A stretch of DNA of 64,000 nucleotides from Marsupella aquatica (taxonomy: Eukaryota; Marchantiophyta), in NCBI GenBank assembly GCA_973895155.1, contig OZ316894.1:22878001-22942000 (forward strand), read 5' to 3'. Below, piece by piece: positions 11,615 to 20,512 of this stretch (positions are counted from its first letter, which is position 1; every line of letters starts with the position of its first letter). Both the position numbers and the translations under genes were made by a program. Under the pieces are notes generated by a model. The model was not told the DNA's origin and searched no databases. It saw nothing but the letters and a program-made list of their open reading frames with translations.

Positions 11615-14600
11615 TCAAAATTGGCAGTGATCTTTCAGCAGCTGTCTAGCTAAATGGAACGCCCCACTTTTCTTGTATATGAGATGTAGGTTATACGCGG
11701 CCTCTCTCTGCAAATTACAGTGCCCGGTGTCGTTGCCAATTTGTACTTTCTTTACGGCAGTTGCTAGAAGAATGTCCGAAGTGTCATGAGACAGTTGTAC
11801 AATAGGATGGTCCTTCTCATAATGGTTCAGGACCTTCTCATAATAGTTGACGGCCAGCTGCAGAAGGCCCACATGGTGAAATGCTCGAGCCAGATTGTAG
11901 TTTGACTCCTGGTTGTAATTTATGAGACGCTGATACTTGTACAGAAAAGCAAACCCTTGCATTATACACTGGTTGCGATTATTGAGCCTGAATCCAAGTG
12001 AAAGGTTGATGAATGCAGTACCAACACAGAGATTGATGAAGGGATCTTCAGGCTGCAACTTACATGCCTGTAAGTATTCTCGAATAGCGCCCTGTTGCTG
12101 GTTTATCATATTGAACTGGTGTCCGCAGATAATCATTGGAGCCGGACAATCTGGGTACTTTTTCCGCATTTGTAGTAGGAACTTATTATGTTTGTGCACT
12201 TTTACCTCCGACCGTGATATGACTTGGTAGTAGCGATTCCAGGCGCTGGTGCTGTAAGGTCGTTGCAGCACAGAATGGCGTACACAGTTAAATCCATATT
12301 TAACATCCTTTGTTTCAAAGGAAATTTTTGCACCCAGAGCTCGGAGCTCATCACGCTGCGCTTTGGTGAGTCCATCTCTTGCTTGCAAAACATGTTGAAT
12401 GATTTCCAAGGCTTCCCAAGGCCTCCTCAAAGCAGCCAAAGTCTTACAAGTTTGGAGGAGTAGCTGATAGTGTTCTTCATCCTTTAGTAAATCTGGCAAT
12501 GGTGGCGGTTGTTTCAAATTCATCTCCTGGTCCACAGTCAACTCGACATTACTGGCTGCTGGATTCTCTTCTGACTCTTCCTTGGAGTCATAGTCTAGCC
12601 CAGCAGCTAATGCTGCAACCTTCTTCTCTTCCTTTTCGGCTGTGAGTCTGGCAAGAGTTCTTCGTGCCCTTGCCGCTTTAACCGTGTCTGCACTGGAAAG
12701 GACAGGACGGAAGCCATGAAAGACCTCATTTGGAGCCCTCTCTTCAAGCCACTTCGATCTCTCTAGAAGGACGCTTTTGCTAAGCCTCTTTGAGCTCCTC
12801 GCCTTAGGATTGTAGGGCTTTGTGTAGAGGGTCTCTTGAATGGCCGGCAGAATTGCATCCAAATACAATTGGTACTGTCCTCGTGAGTAATGCAACTCTG
12901 CCAACTTCTTGCGCACTATGCCATCTTGCCACCAGTGCTGTCTCTCGTCAGAACCCTGCAATTCTCCAGGATCGGCTGAACTTTCTGGAGGAGACAACAG
13001 GGCAACAGCAGCAGGATGATCTCCATTATTAGCAAGTAGAGAAGCAAGGGCAACACGAGCTTCGACATGTTCAGGAAGCTCTTCCAAAACTTTGTAGAAA
13101 AGGCCAATTGCAGCTGTTGCAGCCTGTGAGGCAGCATGACACCGGGCCATCTTGAAGTTTAAAGATGCATTGTCGAAGGTTTTGTCACCATGGAGCATCC
13201 TGTAATACCGGAGCGCATGTTCATATTCTGCTAATGCCAAGTACACATCCCCAACATCCATGACAAGATCACCACACCCGTCCATAAGCTCCTCTGGCAG
13301 CTCCTCAAAAAAGCTCTGTAAGAAGATTTTGAGATAATGAGGTAATTTTACAAGATAGAAATAACTTCTTGCACCTGTCAAAGTTTGAAAATGAAGCCAC
13401 AAAGTAAACATATCTTATTCCACTTGCCAAGAACTGAAATTGTATTCAAAGAACAGGGTCCATAAGCTCATATACCTCACCTCAGCATCTTCCAAATTTC
13501 CTAAGTATGCATGGCAGATTCCAGCTTTGATTGCCAAATCCAGAGGCAGCCCTACATCTGAACAATAAATCGTCCGAGCATGATCAATGTGTGCAATGGC
13601 AGTGGCAAATGCTCCCTTTTCCATATGCAGTTCAGCCAAAAGATTCACGGCTGTCAAATCAGCCTCTGTCGGATGCTCCTCAATCAGTTTCTCAAGCACT
13701 TGTGTGGCCCGGTCATGTTGGCCTGTCTTGTGATACATCTTCGCAACCATCTTGCAAACCTCCACATCGCTGGGCCGTTGCTGTAATATCTGCTCAAACG
13801 CTTCAGCCGCTTTCCCATGCTCATTTCGTTCAGCATACAGTGACGCACGATCCCATTTGGCATCCACATCCTCTGAATCAGCCTTGATCGCCTTTGTCAA
13901 GCAGTATATGACCTGCCCAACGTTGCCCTGTTCCATTGACCACGAGGCCAGCCGTTTCCACAATGCTGTATCCTTGGGAGTGAGGTGGGCAGCAATCATG
14001 TAAAAGTTCAGAGCCTTTTTCCTGTCCCCCATTGCATCATACAGCAGCCCAAGAGTGTGGTACGAATCTGGCACATTGGGGGCAAGTCTCACCACTTCCT
14101 TGAGAACCTCTACTGCCTCCTCAAATTTGCCAATGGCGTACAGTACATTTGCTTCTCCGAGCTTCCTTCTAGTTTCTGGAGTTAAAGTGGATCCCTTCGG
14201 CCTGCCCAATTTCTTCTTCTTCTTCCTCCGTCTTCCCCCACCACGCCCACGGCCACCACCACCTAGTCCCATCCCTGCCGAATCCCATATTTCATCAACG
14301 CCAGCGCCGAAGAGCTCGTTCTGTTGTTGAGCGCTTTTAGCTGCAGTAGTGCCCTTGCTGTTCGCCCTTTTTAGAGCCAATGCCTTCCTTTTCCGAGCGG
14401 CCAGCACCTCATATTCCAGCTTCTCGAATTGCTGGAATGGAGCAACTCCGCTCTCGTCTTCCTCGACGAAGGAGAGAGGGTCCATCCCAGTTTCGAATTG
14501 CAGCTGATAGTCATTGTTTTCGTCGTCCTCTCCCTCTCCTTCTGCAGCAGCTCCCAACATTCTCTCTTGCTGATCGTCTCCGCCCTCATCCTTTCCATCA

Positions 14601-14695
14601 CCCAATTCCTCCTCATTGTAATTTTCTTCTTCTTCTTCTTCTTCTTCTTCTTCTTCTTCCACAACAGGAGAAGGTCTCGACCGCTTCTTGCCCAT
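11615..14695 (-). CDS. TFIIIC subunit, TPR protein (GTF3C3 / tau131 / Sfc4 homologue), 2 exons
   Basis: This protein is the TPR scaffold of RNA polymerase III factor TFIIIC, which binds tRNA-gene promoters and recruits TFIIIB in the nucleus. Exon 1 is 14695-13481 and exon 2 is 13315-11615. The 165-bp GT-AG intron falls between AYLGNLEDAE and SFFEELPEEL and keeps frame. The 971-aa product is slightly longer than plant and human homologues (~890-900). Residues 1-80 are acidic, with 12 consecutive Glu from a GAA microsatellite. Residues 148-169 hold a Gly/Arg/Lys tract ending in an AT-hook-like GRPKGS. TPR helices run from about 183 (EANVLYAIGKFEEAVEVL, then VPDSYHTLGLLYDAMGDRKK) through exon 2 (VGDVYLALAEYEHALRYYRM), with another TPR block near the C-terminus. 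A charged linker lies between the TPR arrays, as in the family. ATG 14695 is chosen because MGKKRSRP opens the acidic domain. Confidence 0.93.
14624..14659 (-). repeat. (TTC/GAA)n microsatellite inside the TFIIIC subunit coding region
   Basis: A trinucleotide run on the plus strand encodes a stretch of about 12 glutamates near the N-terminus of the minus-strand gene. Length changes here would keep frame and alter only the acidic tail. Confidence 0.9.
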
Positions 14696-14829
14696 CGTGT
14701 GAATTCGTAGCTGAGATGACAAGAGAGGGAATTGAGAAGACGGACGCCAACAGCTTGAGAAGCTCGATCACATCTCTTCGATCACCACGTTATTGAGCGA
14801 TCTGTAAGAGATGAAGATTTACAGTATGT

Positions 14830-14993
14830 CTAGGATTCACTCACTGTAGAGCTACTGAAAATGAAACCCGACCATAAACCCTGAAGTTTATGAATTTTGG
14901 TTGGGTTCATTTTTCAGTAGAATACCAAAACCAATAACTTCAGGGTTTATGGTTGGGTTCATTTTCAGTAGCTCTATAGTGAGTGAAGACTAG
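14830..14993. mobile_element. Fold-back MITE in the promoter region of the TFIIIC subunit gene
   Basis: A 164-bp unit whose two halves, about 58 bp each, are near-perfect inverted copies. The left arm contains cactgtagagctactgaaaa and ataaaccctgaagtt. The right arm contains the complements aacttcagggtttat and ttttcagtagctctatagtg. The middle holds a third partial copy of the same motif. CTAG stands at both outer edges (14830-14833 and 14990-14993). CTAG is a palindrome, so it could be a target duplication or simply the arm ends. The element lies 135 bp upstream of the TFIIIC subunit ATG, so it is probably in the promoter or 5' UTR. It encodes nothing. Confidence 0.8.
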
Positions 14994-16373
14994 ACAGACT
15001 TTTGTATCCAGTTTATGGTTTTAGTTTATGGTTGGGTTTAGTATTGCCACTATTGATTCTGGAAACATATCCTTTGCCACTCTTTGTGGTTCAATTACTA
15101 GAGTAATTTGCCATTTTTCCCAGAGAGCTGGTTAAGCAAAGTAACTATAGTAAACTTGAAACAGTTGGACTCTCACTATCAGATGGTTGTTCAGGTCCTC
15201 TACCCTAACTGCAGCACCCTTTCTAACCATCGACACTGGGTTGGGTCTCTTACTTTGCTCCTGGCCCCTACTGGTTGGCTACCCCGTTCCCCTGCCCCCA
15301 TGTGTGAAGGTGTTGAGGTTAATTTAATGACTGTGTACCCTGATGAAAATGGCAGGATGTTGACAGTTGGATCATTCCAAGCTAACCAGAGTTATTTTAC
15401 CCAACTATAGTGGAGGAAAAAGGTGGTGATGTAATGATTAAACTAAGAAGAGTGCCAAAGTATGTAATTCAACAGAAAAGAATAGCAATGTAGAAAATCT
15501 CACAAGCCCTGAATATCATCATCCCGTTGTTTCCCAAATTACACTTGTCAAAATTGGTACACATTCCCACAAACTCATCCAAATTTTCAAACTATTTTGT
15601 TTGTCACCTCGACCCCATGTTGAGTTTGGGGTTAACGAAACTGCTTTAGTTAACCCAAGGTCCCTCATATTTGGTCCACTGCCATGTAGCGAGGCACGAT
15701 TGATCCCGCCAAACCCCGGTCAACATTGCCCTAAACCAGGCTGGCCCTTCCCTATTGTGAAGGTGGGCAGGAGAAAGGCTTGAGTTGCAAGCTACTTCCT
15801 TGCACATTGGACTACCCTGCCTGTTTGTCCCATACCTCAGGTTTCCTCAAGAAAAAACTACAGACTGTTACCACATTTGGGACTTGACAGATAGGCCAGG
15901 CTTGGCTTGGGTGGGCAACACTGGACCTTGGGAGAAGATCTGCAAGTGTGGGAGGGCATGGGCAAAGGTTCTAAGTAAGTATAAGTGTGGAATACTTTCT
16001 GCAAATGTCAGTGAGCTTTAAGCAGCTTCGACTATTGGTTGCTGCTTTGGTTTAGATGGGGTTTGGCAGGACCAATTGTGCCTTGTCACATGGCATCGGA
16101 CCAATCATGGGGACCTTGGTTAACTACAGAAGGTTAGCTAAGTAAACCCCAAATTCCAAATGGGGGTCAAGGTGGCAATTAAAATAGTTGGGGTTTAGGG
16201 GTAGTACACATTGATTTAGATTGGTTTGGTTAGTAAAAGCACCTAAACTGTAGTAACTCCTTGCATTTGGGGCAATAATAGTCCCTCAAAACTTAGGGTA
16301 ATTAAAGCCCTCATTTTGGGAGGCACTTAGCCCACTTTGCCTTGTAAATTGGATGTTACTATTGGTGGCTTTA
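14994..16373. other. Intergenic DNA with dispersed repeat fragments
   Basis: No credible gene. Near 16270 there is a fragment (ggggcaataatagtccctcaaaac) related to the tandem family at 40.2-41.0 kb. TTA at 16371-16373 is the left copy of the target duplication of the following transposon. Confidence 0.45.
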
Positions 16374-16389
16374 GAGCATCCGCACCGGT
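16374..16389 (+). repeat. Left terminal inverted repeat of the Pong-like element
   Basis: GAGCATCCGCACCGGT, directly preceded by the TTA target duplication at 16371-16373. It matches the right end base for base in inverse orientation. Confidence 0.95.
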
Positions 16390-16521
16390 TTCGCGGCCCG
16401 GGGCTGCCAAAGGGAAAACTTCTGCCACCATTTGGAAGCCGGCATCCCGATATGGTTCGGGTGCATGATAGGCATTGCACCCGTGCCTTGTAAACCAGCA
16501 CCTGCAAATGGGTTAACCTGC

Positions 16522-16550
16522 GTTCGAACCTCAGCAACTCAGGTTCGAAC
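16522..16550. repeat. Subterminal perfect palindrome inside the Pong-like element
   Basis: The 10-bp arms gttcgaacct (16522-16531) and aggttcgaac (16541-16550) are separated by 9 bp. It lies between the left end and the nuclease ATG, where transposase or Myb-partner binding, or control of nuclease expression, could occur. Function is inference. Confidence 0.7.
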
Positions 16551-16705
16551 ACCGTCCACCACACGGGAGTGCAGTGTTGACCGAGAGAATGCAAAAACAC
16601 GGGGAATCAAGAATAGACGTTTGTCATGCCGAAACTCCATAGCCTGCGCCCGCGAAGCTTTGTTGCAACAAAAGAACTCTGACCAATTTCATCCAATTTT
16701 TTGTG

Positions 16706-18031
16706 ATGGATCGCCTTGAAGCATGGAGGTTGAATTTGCGATTGCAGATTGAAGCTGAGCAGAATTCAATGGAAGAGGAGCAGGATTTCTGGGAGAAGGC
16801 TATACTGACCGGTCCCTTGTCGCTCCAAGGGCTTGGTACAATCCAGCAGAAAGAGCGCAAACGAGGTGGTGGATCAGTGCCTAGCAAGAGACCCAACAAA
16901 GATCGGAAGAGAGAGAGGGGACATCAAGTAATTTGGGATGATTACTTTGCAGAGCCCTGTACGTATGACAATAGGGACTTTCGACATAGGTTTAGGATGA
17001 CACGAAGACTATTCCACAAAATTCACCAAGCGATTTGTGCACATGACAGCTTCTTCCAACAGAGGCGAGATGCTGACAATAAAATAGGGTTATCTGGTCT
17101 CCAGAAAATCACTGCAGCTCTCCGGCAATTGGCATTTGGAATTGGTGCAGATGCAACAGACGAGTATTGTAGGCTTGGAGAATCTACAGCTAGGAAGTCA
17201 TTGTATAGGTTTTGCTTGGCAATTCGACAATTGTATGAGGAGAAGTACCTGAGGAAGCCAGATAGGAGTGACTTCCTGCGCTTGTTGGCTGTGAACGAGA
17301 GTAGAGGATTCCCCGGAATGTTTGCTTCGCTAGACTGCATGCACTACGAGTGGAAAAATTGCCCTGTGGCTTGGCAGGGGCAATTCACAGACAAAGATGG
17401 CAACAAATCAATAGTTCTAGAGGCAATTGCAGATCAAGAGCTCTGGATTTGGCATGCATTCTTTGGCTTGCCTGGTGGGAACAATGACTTAAATGTATTG
17501 GACCGATCTCCTCTGGTGAATGACATGTTGCACCAGCACTATGAGCAACTCAACTACAACATTAATGGCACACTGTACAAGAGAGCCTACCTCTTGGTTG
17601 ATGGCATTTATCCCAAGTGGTCTTGTTTTGTCACGACTTTTCACAAGCCCCAATCACAGAAGAAGTGTTTTTTTGCCAAGTGCCAAGAGGCCGCCAGAAA
17701 AGATGTGGAGAGAGCCTTTGGGGTTTTGCAAGCTAGATGGGGAATTGTGAAACAACCAGCAAGATCTTGGCATCTCGAGCGAGTGCATACAATTCTGATG
17801 GCCTGCATTGTCCTTCACAACATGATCATTGAGGATGAGCGAGGGGAGGAACATGAAGATTTTAGAATTGAGGCTGGTCCTTTATTGGCAGTGCAGAGAG
17901 GAAGAATGCCATGGAGGGACTACCTAGCTGCCACAAGAGAGCTTGAGAATGCAAGCAGTTGGAATGCCCTACGAAACGACTTAATGGAACATCTATGGAA
18001 GCAGAAGGGTGACATTGGATTAGAGGAGTAG
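16706..18031 (+). CDS. PIF/Harbinger (Pong-type) DDE nuclease, transposase
   Basis: This is the catalytic transposase, which cuts and joins the element ends together with the Myb-like partner in the nucleus. The intronless 441-aa frame is of usual length for the family. Residues 45-75 are basic (RKRERGH) and could form a nuclear-localisation and DNA-contact region, and a helical region (about 95-190) follows. The RNase H-like DDE domain is complete: the first Asp is in FASLDCMHYEWKNCP (about D210), the second in YLLVDGIYPKW (about D299), and the Glu in DVERAFGVLQARWG (about E335). IWHAFFGLPGGNNDLNVL and LHNMIIEDE are Pong-type hallmarks. ATG 16706 is the first in-frame ATG. No stop or frameshift is seen, so it should be functional. 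Confidence 0.95.
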   Translation: MDRLEAWRLNLRLQIEAEQNSMEEEQDFWEKAILTGPLSLQGLGTIQQKERKRGGGSVPSKRPNKDRKRERGHQVIWDDYFAEPCTYDNRDFRHRFRMTRRLFHKIHQAICAHDSFFQQRRDADNKIGLSGLQKITAALRQLAFGIGADATDEYCRLGESTARKSLYRFCLAIRQLYEEKYLRKPDRSDFLRLLAVNESRGFPGMFASLDCMHYEWKNCPVAWQGQFTDKDGNKSIVLEAIADQELWIWHAFFGLPGGNNDLNVLDRSPLVNDMLHQHYEQLNYNINGTLYKRAYLLVDGIYPKWSCFVTTFHKPQSQKKCFFAKCQEAARKDVERAFGVLQARWGIVKQPARSWHLERVHTILMACIVLHNMIIEDERGEEHEDFRIEAGPLLAVQRGRMPWRDYLAATRELENASSWNALRNDLMEHLWKQKGDIGLEE

Positions 18032-18405
18032 TGTAGAAATATTGTAGGACTGTACATTCAGAATATGTGAGCATGAGATGTGCAATACAGTGCCTGCATT
18101 TTATTTCAGTTTGTGTATACAAAATTGAGACGTCTGAACTATGTAGACTGAAAATGTTTCAGAGTCTAAATGCTACCCTGTGAGATGAAGGTGTTCAAAC
18201 TCATAATGTGAATGACACTTCATTCACTCGTACTCCACAGCTTGCTACGCCAAACTCCATTTGCTCATCATACAAAGCAGACCTGTGCAGCACACAGAGT
18301 ACGTGCAACATAAGCCCACAACATACTCTGTCAATTTTTGATAGACAACAAACATAATTAAAACTGAGCCTGCATACAAACCTTTTGCTCAAGGTAGTGT
18401 CGAAC
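18032..18405. other. Non-coding interior of the Pong-like element
   Basis: Spacer after the nuclease stop codon. It must hold the 3' ends of the convergent transcripts. No motif could be assigned. Confidence 0.4.
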
Positions 18406-18636
18406 TTATTTATCGTCTTCCTCATTGTCCCCTGAGTCCTCCATGCTGCGAAGAAGCTCTTGTTCAAACGAATTGGCTGCCCACTCGTTCAAGACAAAAT
18501 GAACTCTAGGGGTTTGTTGTCTCTTCGGCTGTGGGGCCTTCTCTTTTGCAATTGGACTTCTCCTGACTACGGGCTTCACTATGGAGGGGCATGGCTTTGA
18601 ATGAGCAGTGGAGCTTTCAGAGCTTGAGATTGACAT
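18406..18636 (-). CDS. Possible third ORF of the Pong-like element (76 aa)
   Basis: A short ATG frame between the two transposon genes, on the same strand as the Myb-like ORF and downstream of it. The protein begins MSISSSESSTAHSKP. It has a basic middle (VVRRSPIAKEKAPQPKRQQ), then a helix-like hydrophobic stretch (VHFVLNEWAANSFEQELL), and ends in an acidic tail (EDSGDNEEDDK). That ordered charge pattern is unusual for a random frame. No homologue is recognised. It could be a real accessory protein, a 3' exon of an alternative Myb-ORF transcript, or chance. Confidence 0.35.
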   Translation of the reverse strand: MSISSSESSTAHSKPCPSIVKPVVRRSPIAKEKAPQPKRQQTPRVHFVLNEWAANSFEQELLRSMEDSGDNEEDDK

Positions 18637-19129
18637 CTTTCCTTGATGACCGAGTCGGTAGTTCTCCCAGCCCCGAAAAACAACGAGTCCACGGTTGCAC
18701 AACAGAAAAGCTCAAGCTTAAAAAAGGTGACCACGAAAATGCAATGGCGAGCTCCCACAAGTTTGCACAACAAGAAGAGGAAAAGCTCCAGGCCCAACGA
18801 CTTTCACTGTACATGATCAAGGGCCGCCATCAGATCACACAAATTGCAGGAGCATTCACATGAGCTCACAAGTCTGTACATACAGAGGTCTGTACCATGG
18901 GAGACAAGACCATAAATAATTCCCTGACGTTGCAGTACCAAGAGGACCTTGTACAGAGCGTGACTGTGAGCTTCGTGAAATACAGGCTTCATAATTTTGG
19001 ACTAGTCCCACACACAAAGTCAGATATGAATGAACATAACTAGGGCCACTTTATTAACATTTGGAATTTTCAAGAGTACATACGCATCTAAGATTGTGAC
19101 AAAAAAATACTACATCCAATATTATGTCA

Positions 19130-20074
19130 CTATTGGGGGGATGGAGGGTCAATTTCATCTATAGGTGAAGAATCTTCATCGCTAGGCAATGGAGTTGGAA
19201 GGGAACTCCTGGACGCCCTTGGTGGCAATGGGGAGGGTATTCCAATGCTCCTGACAGAGATCCTGTCCCTTAACTTGGTCATTTGGTCTGTCCTCCACAA
19301 TTTCAAAAAATCCAAGGTCTCGCTGTCAAGGTGCTCTGTTGGCATTGTGAGCATATTCATGAATGTTTGGCTCTCCAGAACCCTCAAACGTTGCACACCT
19401 GTTTCAGCCATCACCTTCTGAGCTTGGGCAGCCATCTTGAATGCATCTTCATGAGCTCTCATTTTCTTGGCATTGTCCTTTGCCAGCTTGCTTCCAAGGG
19501 GCCTCTTGCTCGAATTTCCTTGGGAGCTCTCCTGCTCATTCTGCTCCTTCTCTGGTTCGGATTGAACATAGTTTGGCCCCTCATCTGACAGATTTGTGTA
19601 CTCCTTCTCCCCTTGTTCCTTGCTTGGTGTCGACATTGACTGCTTGCGTTTCCCATTTCCTTTCGACATTTGGTCTTTTGGCAACATCCACCTTGGGCAG
19701 TCCTTCAGGATGTCGTAGCACACTGAAAAGGAAAATTCCTTGCCCTTTGAATGTCGTGTCTTGTATAGTTCTTTCGCCTTGATCAATGTGTTGTCGCTGT
19801 TGGTGCCAGAAATGTCAAGATCTTCAACACATTTGTAGCATCCAATAAAACGAGTCGTGGCCTTCCGCACATCACCCCACTTGCTTTCGAGAGATTTTGA
19901 GGTCCTACTTTCAAGACCTCTCGGTTTATTTCTATCGTAGTGCTCCCCGACACGCTCCCAAAAATTCTCTCTCTTCTGCCCTGAGCCAACACATGGATCC
20001 TGAGAAATCTCCAAGTATGAATAGCATAGTTGCTTTAATTCTGGTGGGCTAAAATTCTTCCCTCGCTGTGCCAT
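19130..20074 (-). CDS. Myb/SANT-like ORF1 protein of the Pong-like element
   Basis: In PIF/Pong elements the ORF1 product binds the element ends, enters the nucleus and recruits the nuclease. This 314-aa frame has a trihelix/SANT-like N-terminus (about 7-85) with NFSPPELKQLCYSYLEIS, WERVGEHYDRNKP and SLESKWGDVRKATTRFIGCY. Next comes the family-typical FSVCYDILKDCPRWM (about 115-130). A basic segment (GNGKRKQ) precedes a Glu/Gln/Ser-rich linker and a Lys-rich helix of the NAM-associated type (SKLAKDNAKKMRAHEDAF). The C-terminus is Ser/Pro-rich and acidic. ATG 20074 (MAQRGKNFSP) is the first in-frame ATG. The gene converges on the nuclease gene, as the partner would. No disruption is seen. Confidence 0.9.
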   Translation of the reverse strand: MAQRGKNFSPPELKQLCYSYLEISQDPCVGSGQKRENFWERVGEHYDRNKPRGLESRTSKSLESKWGDVRKATTRFIGCYKCVEDLDISGTNSDNTLIKAKELYKTRHSKGKEFSFSVCYDILKDCPRWMLPKDQMSKGNGKRKQSMSTPSKEQGEKEYTNLSDEGPNYVQSEPEKEQNEQESSQGNSSKRPLGSKLAKDNAKKMRAHEDAFKMAAQAQKVMAETGVQRLRVLESQTFMNMLTMPTEHLDSETLDFLKLWRTDQMTKLRDRISVRSIGIPSPLPPRASRSSLPTPLPSDEDSSPIDEIDPPSPQ

Positions 20075-20289
20075 GTCGTCAGATTGCAGCACACACGATC
20101 ACTGTGCACTGTCCCCGTACTTCAGAAATCGGGAGCTGGGACCACAAGCTTCACATGCAGGCGCAAAACCGTGTGTACTCGACATTCTCTACAGTGCACT
20201 CGACAAGCTTGGCAGAGGTCTGGGCTCAACTCTGGCGCGAAGTTCATAAAAGTGAGGGAATTCCATGGAGTCGTGGGATGTGAACATGT

Positions 20290-20403
20290 GGCAAAAGGAC
20301 CATCGTAGATGCAATTTGCCAGCATTGGCAAAAGGAGAATACAGACCTGCAAAAACGCCAGGTATTCCGGTCGGCAAAAGTGTGCGCGCTGCGAAAGGCA
20401 AAA
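20290..20403. repeat. Four GGCAAAA motifs in the right subterminal region
   Basis: GGCAAAA occurs at 20290, 20327, 20373 and 20397, within about 220 bp of the right end of the element. Clustered short subterminal motifs are the usual binding sites for transposase or its Myb-like partner. The clustering is seen; the binding role is inferred. Confidence 0.55.
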
Positions 20404-20493
20404 AAATTAGGGCTGCCTATCACCTGTGCAACGCGAAAAATGTCTCATGCCGGCATATGACGGGAAATGCCAGCCACAACCCGGATGGAGAGC

Positions 20494-20509
20494 ACCGGTG
20501 CGGATGCTC
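20494..20509 (-). repeat. Right terminal inverted repeat of the Pong-like element
   Basis: ACCGGTGCGGATGCTC, followed directly by the TTA target duplication at 20510-20512. It is a perfect inverse of the left end. Confidence 0.95.
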
Positions 20510-20512
20510 TTA

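Larger units (their letters stand above)
16374..20509. mobile_element. Complete Pong-like PIF/Harbinger DNA transposon
   Basis: A 4,136-bp element bounded by perfect 16-bp terminal inverted repeats (GAGCATCCGCACCGGT at 16374-16389, its complement at 20494-20509). It is flanked on both sides by TTA (16371-16373 and 20510-20512), the canonical PIF/Harbinger target duplication. It carries the two genes expected of an autonomous member in convergent orientation: a DDE nuclease (+) and a Myb/SANT-like ORF1 protein (-). Both ORFs are uninterrupted and the terminal repeats are identical, so a recent and possibly active copy is inferred. A third small ORF lies between them. Confidence 0.95.
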
